The notes under the pieces: model-generated
What the model was told of the DNA's origin: nothing
The model's input: the letters and a program-made list of their open reading frames with translations, nothing else
Database searches by the model: none
Part shown: piece by piece, positions 49,052 through 58,441 of the stretch
Layout: every line of letters begins with the position of its first letter
How positions within the stretch are numbered: the stretch's first letter is position 1
Source: Granulicella sp. L46
GTDB taxonomy: Bacteria > Acidobacteriota > Terriglobia > Terriglobales > Acidobacteriaceae
Direction of reading: 5' to 3'
NCBI RefSeq assembly: GCF_009765785.1
Contig: NZ_LMUT01000003.1
Span: forward strand, 657,170 to 721,169
Length of the DNA: 64,000 nt
Position numbers and translations under genes: made by a program

Positions 49052-50188
49052 TCATCTCAGCTTCAGCGTCGTCAGCGCAAACAGCGCAAACACCAGCGCC
49101 GTAATCCAGAACCGCGTAATCACTTTCGACTCCGACCAGCCCATCAACTCAAAGTGATGATGCAGCGGCGCCATCTTGAAAATCCGCTTACCATTCCGCA
49201 GCTTATAACTCCCCACCTGCAGAATCACGCTCATGATCTCGAGCACAAACACCCCGCCAATAAACGGCAGCAGCAGCTCCTGCTTGATAATCACCGCCAC
49301 CGTCCCAATCACGCCGCCCAGCGCCAGCGACCCCACATCGCCCATAAACACCTCGGCCGGATGCGCGTTGTACCAAAGAAATCCTATACTCGCCCCCACC
49401 ATCGCCCCGCAGAAGATCGTCAGCTCGCTCACCATCGGCATGCGTTGCAGCTCAAGATAATCCGCGAACACCACGTGCCCGCTCACATACGTCAGCACAG
49501 TCAGCGCGCCGGCCGCAATAATTGTGCACCCGATCGCCAGCCCGTCCAATCCATCGGTCAAATTCACCGCATTACTCGAGCCCGTAATCACCAGCATCAC
49601 AAAGATCACGAACGGCACAAACGCCAGTGGCCAAAGATGGGGATAGCTCAACAGGCTACCAATAATCAGGTCCGGCCGAAACCGCTTCACAAACGGCACC
49701 ATCAGCCGCGTCGAGTACGAATGCTCGCCACGCAACACCAGCAGCGTAATCGCAATCGCTCCACTCACCAGCAGTTGCAGCGCCAGCTTCTGCCACGACG
49801 TCAGTCCCAGGTTCCGCTTCTTCACCACCTTGATGTAATCATCGGCAAACCCGATCCCACCAAACGCCAGGGTCGCAAACATCACCATCCAGATATAAGG
49901 ATTCGCCAGGTTCGCCCACAACAGCGTCGGCACCAGGATCGAAATACAAATCAGCACCCCGCCCATCGTCGGCGTGCCGCCCTTCTTCAGATGGCTCTGC
50001 GGCCCATCTTCACGAATAAACTGCCCGATCTGAAACTCCCGCAGCCGTTCAATCACGAACGGTCCAATCAGCAGCCCGATCAGCATCGCCGTCATGCTCG
50101 CGAACGCGCAGCGAAACGTCACATAGCGGAAGATCCGGAACACCGGAAAGTATGGGAACAGCTTTTGATAGAGCAACCAATAGAGCAA
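49052..50188 (-). CDS. mraY: MraY phospho-MurNAc-pentapeptide transferase
   Basis: MraY joins UDP-MurNAc-pentapeptide to undecaprenyl phosphate, giving lipid I. The 378-residue protein has about ten helices. Landmarks are [27 protein letters not shown] with the catalytic DD pair, [15 protein letters not shown], and [12 protein letters not shown], ending with the [11 protein letters not shown] motif that binds the nucleotide. It is 142 bp downstream of murF, a wider gap than elsewhere in the operon. Confidence 0.95.
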   Translation of the reverse strand: MLYWLLYQKLFPYFPVFRIFRYVTFRCAFASMTAMLIGLLIGPFVIERLREFQIGQFIREDGPQSHLKKGGTPTMGGVLICISILVPTLLWANLANPYIWMVMFATLAFGGIGFADDYIKVVKKRNLGLTSWQKLALQLLVSGAIAITLLVLRGEHSYSTRLMVPFVKRFRPDLIIGSLLSYPHLWPLAFVPFVIFVMLVITGSSNAVNLTDGLDGLAIGCTIIAAGALTVLTYVSGHVVFADYLELQRMPMVSELTIFCGAMVGASIGFLWYNAHPAEVFMGDVGSLALGGVIGTVAVIIKQELLLPFIGGVFVLEIMSVILQVGSYKLRNGKRIFKMAPLHHHFELMGWSESKVITRFWITALVFALFALTTLKLR

Positions 50189-50330
50189 CGGATCTTGCCT
50201 CGTATGTATCGTCGAACCGGATAGTGCACCCGTAGTTCTCCGCTAATGTTACCCCTCACGCTTGTGCTTCTTTTGTGATTCCCGCGCGTATCCTCGAGCA
50301 GGAATCTCCTTCTATACATACTGCCTCGCC

Positions 50331-51716
50331 TCACGTCGTACTCAACACCTCGAGCGCCCGCTCCAGCCTCACTCCCCGCGACGCCTTCAGCAACACCAAA
50401 TCCCCCTCCCGCAGATTCTCCCGCATCCACTCCCCTGCAAGCTCAGGCGTCTCCAAAAACTCCGCCCTCACCCCCTTCGCCTGGGCCCCCGCAACCAACT
50501 CGCGCGCCAACCCTCTCACCCCTAGCACGACATCCACGCCTCCCATCGCCTCACCACAACCCTCATGCAGCCGCGCTCCCTCCGGCCCCAGCTCGAGCAT
50601 CTCGCCCGCCACCACGATCCGCCGCTTCGCCTCCGTCTTCATCAACGCCTCGACCATCCCCTCCAACGCCTTCGGATTGGAGTTATACGTGTCATTCACA
50701 ATCTCCGCCCCACGCCACTCCAGCAGGTTGCCGCGCTTCTCCGTAGGCCGCATCCGCTCCAACGCACCAACGGCATCGAACTGCTCCACACCGCTCCAGC
50801 TTCCAACCGCGTACCCCGCCAGCGCATTCATCACGTTGTGCCTTCCCGGCATGTGCAGAACCATCGGCCACAGCATCGGCCGCGCTCCCGCCACCAACTC
50901 GAACTCCGTTCCCCTCAGCCCGTGATCTTCAATCCGCACCGCTCGCACCACCGCGCGCTCACTCATCCCAAACAAAACCGCGCGATCCCCCATCCCTTTT
51001 CCAAACTCCCGCACCCGCGCATCATCCGCATTCAGAAATGCAATTCCGTCAACCGGCAGCGCCTCCACAAGCTCATACTTTGCGCGCGCAATCCCTTCAA
51101 TCCCATCCTCGAAAAACTCCAGGTGCACGGCCGCCACATTGCTCACCACCGCCCAATTCGGCTCAGCGATCTTCGCCAGCGCCCGAATCTCCCCCGCATG
51201 ATTCATCCCCATCTCGAGCACGGCCACCTCGTGCTCGGGCTCCAGCCGCAACAGCGTCAACGGCAATCCAAAATGATTATTGAAATTCCCCTCCGTCTTC
51301 AGCACCTGGAACTTCGTCGCCAGCACCGCCGCCACACACTCCTTCGTCGTAGTCTTTCCCGCCGAGCCGGTCACCCCGATCACCCGCCCGCCCCACGCCC
51401 GCCGCACTTCCCTCGCCAGCGTCTGCATCGAGTGCAGCACGCAATCCGACGCACTCTCCGGAACCCGCAGCAGCCGCGCCTCTTCAACCAGCGCTGGCTT
51501 CAACCACCGCATGCTCACGACGGCAGCCACCGCCCCAGCAGCTAACGCCGCCTCAACAAAATCATGCCCATCCACGCGCTCCCCACGAACCGCAAAAAAT
51601 AAATCCCCTGCACCAATCGTCCGCGAGTCAATCGAGTACCCCAACGCCTCCCCGTCTGTATCAAACTCGCCCTCGGCATGAATCCAATCCGCAATCTGTC
51701 CAAGCGTCAGCTTCAA
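50331..51716 (-). CDS. murF: UDP-MurNAc-tripeptide--D-Ala-D-Ala ligase MurF
   Basis: MurF adds the D-Ala-D-Ala dipeptide to the peptidoglycan precursor. The 461 residues contain the MurF N-terminal DSRTIGAGDLFFAVRG segment, ATP loop VIGVTGSAGKTTTKECVA, NFNNHFGLPLTLL, and NDTYNSNPKALEGMVEAL. The start overlaps the murE stop (ATGA). Ddl, which makes its substrate dipeptide, is not in this window. Confidence 0.94.
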   Translation of the reverse strand: MKLTLGQIADWIHAEGEFDTDGEALGYSIDSRTIGAGDLFFAVRGERVDGHDFVEAALAAGAVAAVVSMRWLKPALVEEARLLRVPESASDCVLHSMQTLAREVRRAWGGRVIGVTGSAGKTTTKECVAAVLATKFQVLKTEGNFNNHFGLPLTLLRLEPEHEVAVLEMGMNHAGEIRALAKIAEPNWAVVSNVAAVHLEFFEDGIEGIARAKYELVEALPVDGIAFLNADDARVREFGKGMGDRAVLFGMSERAVVRAVRIEDHGLRGTEFELVAGARPMLWPMVLHMPGRHNVMNALAGYAVGSWSGVEQFDAVGALERMRPTEKRGNLLEWRGAEIVNDTYNSNPKALEGMVEALMKTEAKRRIVVAGEMLELGPEGARLHEGCGEAMGGVDVVLGVRGLARELVAGAQAKGVRAEFLETPELAGEWMRENLREGDLVLLKASRGVRLERALEVLSTT

Positions 51717-53230
51717 GTCCTCACCCCCGCCTTTATCGCAAGCAACACCCGCTCCGCCTCTGCGACATCATCAAACGCCACTACGCCGCCGGCAAACGTC
51801 TGCGTCTTCTCATGCCCCTTACCAGCCAGCAGAACGATGTCTCCCGCCCGCGCCGCACGAATCGCAACCTCAATCGCCACCCGCCGATCCACCTCCACCA
51901 CGCACTCCACCTCTGTCTCCCGCACCCCAACCAAAATCTCCTCAATGATCGTCATCGGATTCTCACTCCGCGGGTTATCACTCGTCACCACCACCAAATC
52001 GCTTCCCTGCGCAGCCACTCTCCCCATCTTCGGACGCTTCGTCTTATCTCGATCCCCACCACACCCAAACATCGTAATCACGCGCCCCTCGCCCACCAGT
52101 CTGCGCGCAAATCCAATTACATTTTCCAGCGCATCATCAGTATGCGCATAGTCCACCACGACCGTAATCCCAAGCTCATTCGGCACCGGCTCAAACCGCC
52201 CCGGCGCCGACCGAATCGTCGCCGCACATCGCACCGCCTCATCCAGCGTCAACCCGCACGCTATCGCCGCCGCCATCGCCGCGATCAGGTTATCGACATT
52301 GAACCACCCAAACAGCGGAGACCGCACCTCCCGCATTCCATCCGGTGTCACCAAGTCAAACGTCGCACCCAGCGCGCTCAACACCACATTCCGTGCCAGA
52401 AAATCCGCCTCGACACGATGCCCATACGTCCACACCGTCTCCACACCGGCAGCCGCATCCTTCATCGTTGACCCATACGCATCGTCCGCATTAATCACCG
52501 ACACCCGCGGCGCCCCCGTTCCCACACCCTCAAACAACCGCGCCTTCGCCGCCGCATACTTCCCCATCGTCCCGTGATAATCCAAATGGTCCTGCGTCAG
52601 GTTCGTGAACATCGCCACATCCACCGGAATGCCCCATACCCTCTCCTGCTCCAGCGCATGGCTCGACATCTCCATCACCACCTCCGTGCACCCCGCCCGC
52701 ACACCCTCGGCAAACAACGCCAATACATCCCTGCTCTCCGGAGTCGTATGCTCACTCTCCCTCACCACATCGCCTACGTGCGTCTCAATGGTCCCCAGCA
52801 ACAAGCACTTCCGCCCCACGCTCTTTAACATCTGCTCCAGCAGAAACGCCGTCGTCGTCTTCCCGTTCGTCCCCGTCACGGCGCTAACCTTCAGCCTCTT
52901 CTCAGGAGCACCAAACACCGCCGAGCTAATCTCCGCCAGCGCCCGCCGGCCCCCATTGGCCTCGCGATCCACCAGCGCCAGCGCCAACTCCGGCTGCTGC
53001 GTCCGCAGATCCACAAACTTCTCCAGCGAGTCCGTCACAACAGCCGCCGCGCCCTTTCGGATCGCCGCGTCGATAAACTCATTCCCATCCGTAGTCCCAC
53101 CGCGCATCGCCACAAACACATCGCCCGCGCTCACCTTCCGCGAGTCGTACTGCACGCCGCGCACCTCAATATCGCCCCGGCCCGCTACCTCCACGGTTCT
53201 CACGGCCGCTCTGGCTTCACTCCACTGCAT
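51713..53230 (-). CDS. murE: UDP-MurNAc-tripeptide synthetase MurE (meso-DAP type)
   Basis: MurE adds the third stem residue. The 505-residue sequence includes DSRKVSAGDVFVAMRG, ATP loop VSAVTGTNGKTTTAFL, and DHLDYHGTM. The amino-acid selectivity motif is VTSDNPRSENP; DNPR is typical of enzymes specific for meso-diaminopimelate rather than lysine. The ATG is preceded by AAAGGTAGA. It lies 10 bp from the small TSUP gene and overlaps murF by four bases. Confidence 0.95.
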   Translation of the reverse strand: MQWSEARAAVRTVEVAGRGDIEVRGVQYDSRKVSAGDVFVAMRGGTTDGNEFIDAAIRKGAAAVVTDSLEKFVDLRTQQPELALALVDREANGGRRALAEISSAVFGAPEKRLKVSAVTGTNGKTTTAFLLEQMLKSVGRKCLLLGTIETHVGDVVRESEHTTPESRDVLALFAEGVRAGCTEVVMEMSSHALEQERVWGIPVDVAMFTNLTQDHLDYHGTMGKYAAAKARLFEGVGTGAPRVSVINADDAYGSTMKDAAAGVETVWTYGHRVEADFLARNVVLSALGATFDLVTPDGMREVRSPLFGWFNVDNLIAAMAAAIACGLTLDEAVRCAATIRSAPGRFEPVPNELGITVVVDYAHTDDALENVIGFARRLVGEGRVITMFGCGGDRDKTKRPKMGRVAAQGSDLVVVTSDNPRSENPMTIIEEILVGVRETEVECVVEVDRRVAIEVAIRAARAGDIVLLAGKGHEKTQTFAGGVVAFDDVAEAERVLLAIKAGVRT

Positions 53231-53240
53231 TCTGAAGATT

Positions 53241-53606
53241 CTACCTTTGCAGGAACAATCGGACCGCTACCGCCGCCAGCACCACCGCAAACCCTTTGCG
53301 AACGATGCCGACCGGCAGTTCCTGCGCCCAGTGGCCACCCAAATATCCACCCACCGCCACGCCCGCAGCCAACAGCAGACCCAGCTTCCATTCCACATTC
53401 CCGGCCCGGGCATACGGCACTAGCGGAAACGCCCAGATCGGAAGTAGCGCAATGAACAAAGACGTCCCTTGCGCTCGAAGTTGCGTCAGTCCAAACACAT
53501 AAATCATCACCGGGATCATGATCGCTCCGCTGGTGCCCAGCAAGCCAACGAACACACCCACCACCGCTCCCACCACAACCACCACCCCTGGTGACGAAGA
53601 CATCAT
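53241..53606 (-). CDS. Half-length TauE/SafE (TSUP) family membrane protein
   Basis: The 121-residue protein has four predicted helices and the TSUP signature GAVVGVFVGLLGTSGAIMIP in its first helix, then LTQLRAQGTSLFIALLPI. Normal TSUP transporters have two such halves (about 250 residues), so this is either a half-size form that must dimerise or a truncated gene. Overlap of its ATG with the ftsI stop and the 10-bp gap to murE point to a genuine coexpressed gene. The substrate is unknown; sulfur oxyanions or organic acids are family options. Confidence 0.78.
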   Translation of the reverse strand: MMSSSPGVVVVVGAVVGVFVGLLGTSGAIMIPVMIYVFGLTQLRAQGTSLFIALLPIWAFPLVPYARAGNVEWKLGLLLAAGVAVGGYLGGHWAQELPVGIVRKGFAVVLAAVAVRLFLQR

Positions 53607-55939
53607 CGCATGAACCGAACCACGATCTCGGTCCCCAGCGGCACCATTGTGCCCGCCAACGGAGCCTGCTCCTGCGCCAGCCCGCTGCCTAGCGTCCGCA
53701 CTCGCAGCCGAAGCCCCCCCGCACGTTCCACCACCATTCGCAGATCGTTGCCATGAAAGTCCGGTACGGCTACCCGCTTTCCTGGATCGACCACCACCGC
53801 CCCATTGTCCCGCACCTGCACCTGTGGGCGAATCAGCGGCGCGGCCACACTCTCGTTTCTATCCACAGCGGCAACCGTAGTAAGTGCCGACGCACCTCCA
53901 TGCTTATGGATTGCATCCAGCACCTTGTCCGGCAGCGCCTCCAAGCCAACCGGCTTCGGTTTCGCCTTTGCTGCCTCCTCGAACGCCTCATCCGCGTTGC
54001 GATTCTCCGCCATCGCCGCCGCGTTCGCCGGCTGCCGCAGCGGATCATCCGCCGGCAGGCTGTTCACCTCGTCGAACACCGCGTTCAAGTCCCCGAGATG
54101 CTGGTCCGGAACATCATCCGGCTCCACCGTGTTCTGTGCTTCCTTCATCTGCTGTGCCGTCTTCAGCGCTTGATCGTGCGGCACACCCAGGTACTCCAAT
54201 ACTTCCTGCGCCACCTCGCGAAACACCGGCGCACTTACCTCCGCGCCATACAGTATTCCCACAGTCGGCTGATCGATCACCACCGTCACCGAGATCGCCG
54301 GATTGTTCACCGGCGCAAACCCCGCAAAGCTCGCCACTACCTTCGTGTGCGAGTACGTGTGCGTCACCGGGTCGACCTTCTGTGCCGTGCCCGTCTTTCC
54401 CGCCGAGCTGTATCCGTTTAACTGCGCAGCCTTGCCCGTCCCTTCACTCACCACGCCCGCCATCATCTCCCGCATCGTCGACGCCGTCGCCTCGGTGATC
54501 ACCCGATGCGCTCCATCTGGCAACGTCGCCGGCAGCCCCTCCCCGGGATGAAACGGGCTCGCCCCCAGGTGTTCTTCTCTCTTTAATGCATCGCTCGACT
54601 GCAACAAAATATGCGGCGGAAGATACACGCCTCCATTCGCAATCGCCGACACCATTGACACCAGTTGCACCGGCGTCACGGCTACCTCCTGCCCAATCGC
54701 CATCGACAGGATGCTCGTCGATCCCCACTTCCGCGGCGGCGCCAGCAGCCCCCGCGTCTCGCTCGGCAGTTCTACTCCGCTGCGGTCGCCAAAACCGAAT
54801 CCCCGCATGTACTTATAAAACTTGTCCGGCCCGAGCTTCAGCGCCATCTTCGCTGCGCCAACGTCGCTCGAGTGCTCCAGCGCATACTTCACCGTCACCA
54901 CCCCAAACCGATCGCTCTTGTCATCATGCAGTGTGCGGCCAAACATCGTCATCGCACCGAACTGGCAGTCCACCATGTCCGTCGGCTTCACACCCGCCGC
55001 ATCCACCGCCGCCGCGTAGGTCACCAGCTTGAACGTCGACCCCGGCTCATACACATCGCTCACTGCCAGATCCGTCAGGTCCTGCGGATCCACATGCAGC
55101 GCATCATTCGGATTAAATCGTGGGCTCACCGCCAGCGCCAGGATCTGCCCCGTACGCGGATCCTGCACCACAATCGTCCCGTGCGACGCCTTCACCTTCG
55201 CCATCTGCGCATCCAGTGCGCGCTCCGCCATGTACTGAATGTTCGAGTCGATCGTCAACTGCAGGTTCTCACCCGGAATCGGATCACTCTCATCCGATCC
55301 CAGCACATGCCGCTTCGCATCGATCGCCGTATATTCGTGTCCCGGCTCTCCATGCAGTTCATCATCGAACTTCGCTTCCAACCCACCCAATCCGTTATCG
55401 TCCGTACCCACATACCCCAGCACATGCGAGCCAAGATCTCCATTCGGATAAAACCGTTTGAACTCTTTCTGAAGATAGATTCCTTTCAGATTAAGCTGCT
55501 GCACGCGATTCGCAATATCCGGTGTCACCTTACGCGCCACCCATGCAAAGTGCTTCGACGCGTTAAATCGCGCATCGATCTCCTTCTCCCGCGTGAAGCC
55601 ATCCAGAGGATCTGCATGCACAATCTTCGCCAGCAGCGCTGCATCGTCCGCGCGGTTGTCCCCCAGTTCGCTCGGCACCGCATAGATGCTGTCCACCAGC
55701 ACCGTCATCGCGAGCGCTTTCATGTTGCGGTCATACAGCACGCCCCGATGCGGCGCCACCTCAAATGTCCGCTGCTGCTGCTGCTTGGCACGTTCCACCC
55801 ACGTACCGTGCTGCACCACCTGCAGCCACGTCAACCGGACGGCAATCGCGCCCGCCCAGAAACAGAAAAACATCGCAACGTAGACAAACCGCACCCGTCG
55901 TATGGGTGCGGTAAGCTTCTGACGCGACGTCTCTTTCAT
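53603..55939 (-). CDS. ftsI: Septal penicillin-binding protein FtsI (PBP with PASTA domain)
   Basis: The division transpeptidase. From the ATG at 55939 it has 778 residues; the frame opens at 55981 but AGGAATTCC precedes this ATG. A membrane helix (17-40) leads to the PBP dimerisation domain (about 55-220) and the transpeptidase domain with S301-T-F-K304, S357-S-D and K515-T-G. After about 580 come an Asn/Ala/Glu-rich linker and a C-terminal PASTA domain (about 722-778, VAVPDFHGNDLRMVVERAGG). PASTA-bearing FtsI is known in Acidobacteriota and Gram-positives. Partner of FtsW. Confidence 0.92.
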   Translation of the reverse strand: MKETSRQKLTAPIRRVRFVYVAMFFCFWAGAIAVRLTWLQVVQHGTWVERAKQQQQRTFEVAPHRGVLYDRNMKALAMTVLVDSIYAVPSELGDNRADDAALLAKIVHADPLDGFTREKEIDARFNASKHFAWVARKVTPDIANRVQQLNLKGIYLQKEFKRFYPNGDLGSHVLGYVGTDDNGLGGLEAKFDDELHGEPGHEYTAIDAKRHVLGSDESDPIPGENLQLTIDSNIQYMAERALDAQMAKVKASHGTIVVQDPRTGQILALAVSPRFNPNDALHVDPQDLTDLAVSDVYEPGSTFKLVTYAAAVDAAGVKPTDMVDCQFGAMTMFGRTLHDDKSDRFGVVTVKYALEHSSDVGAAKMALKLGPDKFYKYMRGFGFGDRSGVELPSETRGLLAPPRKWGSTSILSMAIGQEVAVTPVQLVSMVSAIANGGVYLPPHILLQSSDALKREEHLGASPFHPGEGLPATLPDGAHRVITEATASTMREMMAGVVSEGTGKAAQLNGYSSAGKTGTAQKVDPVTHTYSHTKVVASFAGFAPVNNPAISVTVVIDQPTVGILYGAEVSAPVFREVAQEVLEYLGVPHDQALKTAQQMKEAQNTVEPDDVPDQHLGDLNAVFDEVNSLPADDPLRQPANAAAMAENRNADEAFEEAAKAKPKPVGLEALPDKVLDAIHKHGGASALTTVAAVDRNESVAAPLIRPQVQVRDNGAVVVDPGKRVAVPDFHGNDLRMVVERAGGLRLRVRTLGSGLAQEQAPLAGTMVPLGTEIVVRFMR

Positions 55940-55998
55940 CCTGGAATTCCTGTTCCCATGCCAAACTCTGTGCGATGCCAACCAGCCATCGCGGCCAC

Positions 55999-56532
55999 CT
56001 AGTTGCCCGTCAGCTTTTCGGTTAGCACGGGGATCCGCGCCTGCGCCATCACCGCGGTTGTGTCGCTCATCCCGTCCGCCCGTACTACCTGCCCCGGCTG
56101 CGGTGTGTCGAGTCCCAACTGCTTCGCAATCTTGTCAATCCGGTTCGGATCACTCAACTGCGCCTCGGTCAGCTCAAGTTGACGATTCTTCTCCTGCAAC
56201 TGCGCCACCTGGGTCTTCTGTGCCTCTACCCGATAGCCCACTTCGATTGCCGAAAAGTGCTGCCACACATACACCATCGTCAGCAGAAAAAACATCGTCA
56301 TCGCGATCGTAAAACTGCGCATCTCCTTGCGCCGCTCCGGATCATCCGCTTTCACAATACGGCTGTTGTCGATGTGCTTAGCAAAAAACATCTCAGGCGT
56401 CGGCCCACGACGGCGCGCGCGCTGCTGCTCATACAGCTCGCGGTTCCGCTCAGCCACGCTCGCCCCACGGCGCACGCTGGGCCTCGCCTGCATCTCCGCC
56501 ATCTCTTGTCCGCCTATTGCCATCGTCGCCAT
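55999..56532 (-). CDS. ftsL: FtsL-like septum protein
   Basis: The protein has 177 residues from the ATG at 56532, which is preceded by GGAGG at a good distance. It has a cytoplasmic N terminus of about 70 residues, a membrane helix (FTIAMTMFFLLTMVYVWQHF) and a periplasmic leucine-zipper-like coiled coil (QKTQVAQLQEKNRQLELTEAQL), ending in IDKIAKQLGLDTPQPGQVV, the usual FtsL pattern. Poorly conserved in sequence; the position between rsmH and ftsI is the standard FtsL slot. It recruits FtsQ and FtsB and connects with FtsWI activation. Confidence 0.85.
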   Translation of the reverse strand: MATMAIGGQEMAEMQARPSVRRGASVAERNRELYEQQRARRRGPTPEMFFAKHIDNSRIVKADDPERRKEMRSFTIAMTMFFLLTMVYVWQHFSAIEVGYRVEAQKTQVAQLQEKNRQLELTEAQLSDPNRIDKIAKQLGLDTPQPGQVVRADGMSDTTAVMAQARIPVLTEKLTGN

Positions 56533-56601
56533 CGCGCATCCTCCGCCTTGCAATCTCAATCTCTTCATCCCCTTTCCCCGACTCGTCTAGCGAGTGCAAC
56601 C

Positions 56602-56686
56602 CGGGCCGGGGTTGCTGATGGGGGAAGGGAATTTTCGTACATTGGTTGTCTTTCGCCTGAAAGCACGGCAGGACAACCCCGGCCCG
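56602..56686. repeat. 13-bp perfect inverted repeat between ftsL and rsmH
   Basis: CGGGCCGGGGTTG (56602-56614) and CAACCCCGGCCCG (56674-56686) are perfect inverted copies 59 bp apart, bracketing the 3' gap of rsmH. A short ACTCG-TCTAG-CGAGT hairpin lies just before. Possible RNA processing or attenuation structure in the operon. Confidence 0.75.
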
Positions 56687-56690
56687 ATCT

Positions 56691-57617
56691 CTAAAACTTT
56701 TTTGCGGATCTCATTGAGCTCTTCAAAATCCGTTCAGCAGCTCTCAACTTCGCGCTTCTCGATCTCGGATTCCTCAGCGCTTCTTGCTCTACCGCCGTCG
56801 CCGGCTTCTTCGTCAATATCTCCAGTTCGCCCAGCCTCGCGCTCTCGCGAAAACTGTCCTTCACCAGCCGGTCCTCCAAAGAGTGGAAACTGATCATCAC
56901 CACTCGCCCGCCCGGCTTCAACAGAGATCCCGCGCTTTTCAGCAGCGTTTGAATCTCGCCCAGCTCATCATTCACTCGAATTCGAAGTGCCTGGAAAGTC
57001 TTTGTCGCCGGATGAATCTTCTCGCCTTTTATTGGCGGGGCAACGGCCGATATGACGCGAGCAAGTTCTGCTGTTGTCGTTACCGGCCGCGCCCGCACAA
57101 TAGCTCTGGCGATTCTCCGCGACCTCCTTTCCTCTCCGAATTCGTAAATCAAGTTCGCGAGATCTTCTTCGTCCGCCTGATTTACCACTTGTTCGGCCGT
57201 CAGCCCGCTCCGCGTATCCATCCGCATGTCGAGCGGTCCATCCGACCGGAAACTAAAACCTCTGTGCGCCTCGTCCAGCTGCATGCTGCTCACGCCAAAA
57301 TCGGCAAGCAATCCATCCAGCGTGCCCGGCGAGATGACCTCGGCAATCTCTGAGAACGGCCGCCCCACGAATTCCACCGTGGGCATCTCGCCTCCCAGCT
57401 CCTGGGCCAATCCCGCCAGCCGCGCCCGTGCCAACTCCATCGCCTGCTCATCGCGATCGAAGCAAATCAACCTGCCCGACCCTCCAAGCCTCTTCGCAAT
57501 TGCCAAAGAGTGGCCGCCAAACCCGAGCGTGCAGTCAACCATCACGCCGCCCGCGCGCACATTCAGAAAGTTCAAACTCTCTTCCAAAAGAACCGGTACA
57601 TGTTGCGGTTCAGCCAT
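56691..57617 (-). CDS. rsmH: 16S rRNA m4C1402 methyltransferase RsmH
   Basis: RsmH (MraW) methylates N4 of C1402 in the ribosomal P site. The 308-residue protein starts MAEPQHVPVLLEESLNFL after GGAAGG, has the SAM motif MVDCTLGFGGHSLAIA, GLLADFGVSSMQLD and the terminal domain with VVMISFHSLEDRLVK. It follows mraZ by 39 bp, the usual arrangement. Confidence 0.95.
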   Translation of the reverse strand: MAEPQHVPVLLEESLNFLNVRAGGVMVDCTLGFGGHSLAIAKRLGGSGRLICFDRDEQAMELARARLAGLAQELGGEMPTVEFVGRPFSEIAEVISPGTLDGLLADFGVSSMQLDEAHRGFSFRSDGPLDMRMDTRSGLTAEQVVNQADEEDLANLIYEFGEERRSRRIARAIVRARPVTTTAELARVISAVAPPIKGEKIHPATKTFQALRIRVNDELGEIQTLLKSAGSLLKPGGRVVMISFHSLEDRLVKDSFRESARLGELEILTKKPATAVEQEALRNPRSRSAKLRAAERILKSSMRSAKKF

Positions 57618-57656
57618 ACCTTCCGCCTCATGCGTCCCACTGAGGGACTTGAAAAC

Positions 57657-58094
57657 CTAAATTCCTGCCGCTCCCAACGCATCCATATCTGCGTCTGTCA
57701 GCGGATTCTCTTCAAGCGACGCCTTGTGCTTCTTGTCATCGGCAACCGCCAGGTACGTCTGCATACCCAACACAGCTACATCGCTCGCCAGCGTCGCGGC
57801 CTCGCGCAGCAATTGCGGAATCAACAACCTTCCCTGCGCATCCATCTCCACAACCTGGCCGTAATAGTTCGTTACATCCAGAAACTTCTTCTTGGCAGCG
57901 CTCGAAGGTGCCTTCGCCAGCGCATCCTCAATCCGCTCCCATTCCTTCATCGGGTACAGCTCAGCCCGTTTGCCGTCCTTGCTCGTAATAAAAAACTGCG
58001 GTCCATAAAGCTCATCCACACGGCGCTTGAAGTCAGCCGGGATCTTCAACCGGCCTTTCTCATCAACGCGCGCTGGGTGATTGCCGCGAAACAT
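57657..58094 (-). CDS. mraZ: Transcriptional regulator MraZ
   Basis: MraZ is a ring-forming regulator that binds its own promoter and controls the dcw operon. The 145 residues contain two AbrB-like SpoVT/MraZ domains: NHPARVDEKGRLKIPADFKRR and VEMDAQGRLLIPQLLREA. The start has GAGGATTTC upstream. A set of three AGTGG repeats lies 117 bp upstream of the start. First gene of the cluster in this window. Confidence 0.95.
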   Translation of the reverse strand: MFRGNHPARVDEKGRLKIPADFKRRVDELYGPQFFITSKDGKRAELYPMKEWERIEDALAKAPSSAAKKKFLDVTNYYGQVVEMDAQGRLLIPQLLREAATLASDVAVLGMQTYLAVADDKKHKASLEENPLTDADMDALGAAGI

Positions 58095-58210
58095 TTGAAA
58101 TCCTCATCTCAAATCCGAACCAAATCCCGAAGGGTACCTGCCCGAAGACTCTTACCTGGCCCTTGTTTGCCGTACTATCAACACAGATTCGGCCTTGCCT
58201 TACCTGTTTT

Positions 58211-58240
58211 GACCACTTTGTTCCACTTCGTTCCACTAAG
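58211..58240 (-). promoter_or_regulatory. Probable MraZ operator: three AGTGG repeats, 10-bp period
   Basis: On the minus strand AGTGGAACGAAGTGGAACAA is followed by AGTGGTC, with AGTGG starting at exact 10-bp steps (complement CCACT at 58213, 58223, 58233). Short direct G-rich repeats at one helical turn are the known MraZ site type in E. coli and mycoplasmas. The array lies 117 bp upstream of the mraZ start codon. I could not place -10 and -35 boxes securely. Confidence 0.75.
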
Positions 58241-58441
58241 AATGTAGCGTAAGGCGCTGGATAGCAAGTGAAATCTCAGGGTTACGTCCCCGGTTTTCCG
58301 AAGGAAATGTGGAAAATCCATTATCTAGCGTTTTTTGAGTACCCCACCCCTACATCTTGTGTTATCTCGAATGATTCGCCCCCGCCTGGGTACTTGCCAG
58401 CTCATTCTGCCTGTTGTAAGCGAAATAAAAGCGAAAGTAGT

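Noticed and set aside
54665..56002. 445-residue plus-strand frame over ftsI
   Set aside because: Antisense to ftsI, whose SxxK, SSD and KTG motifs are all intact.
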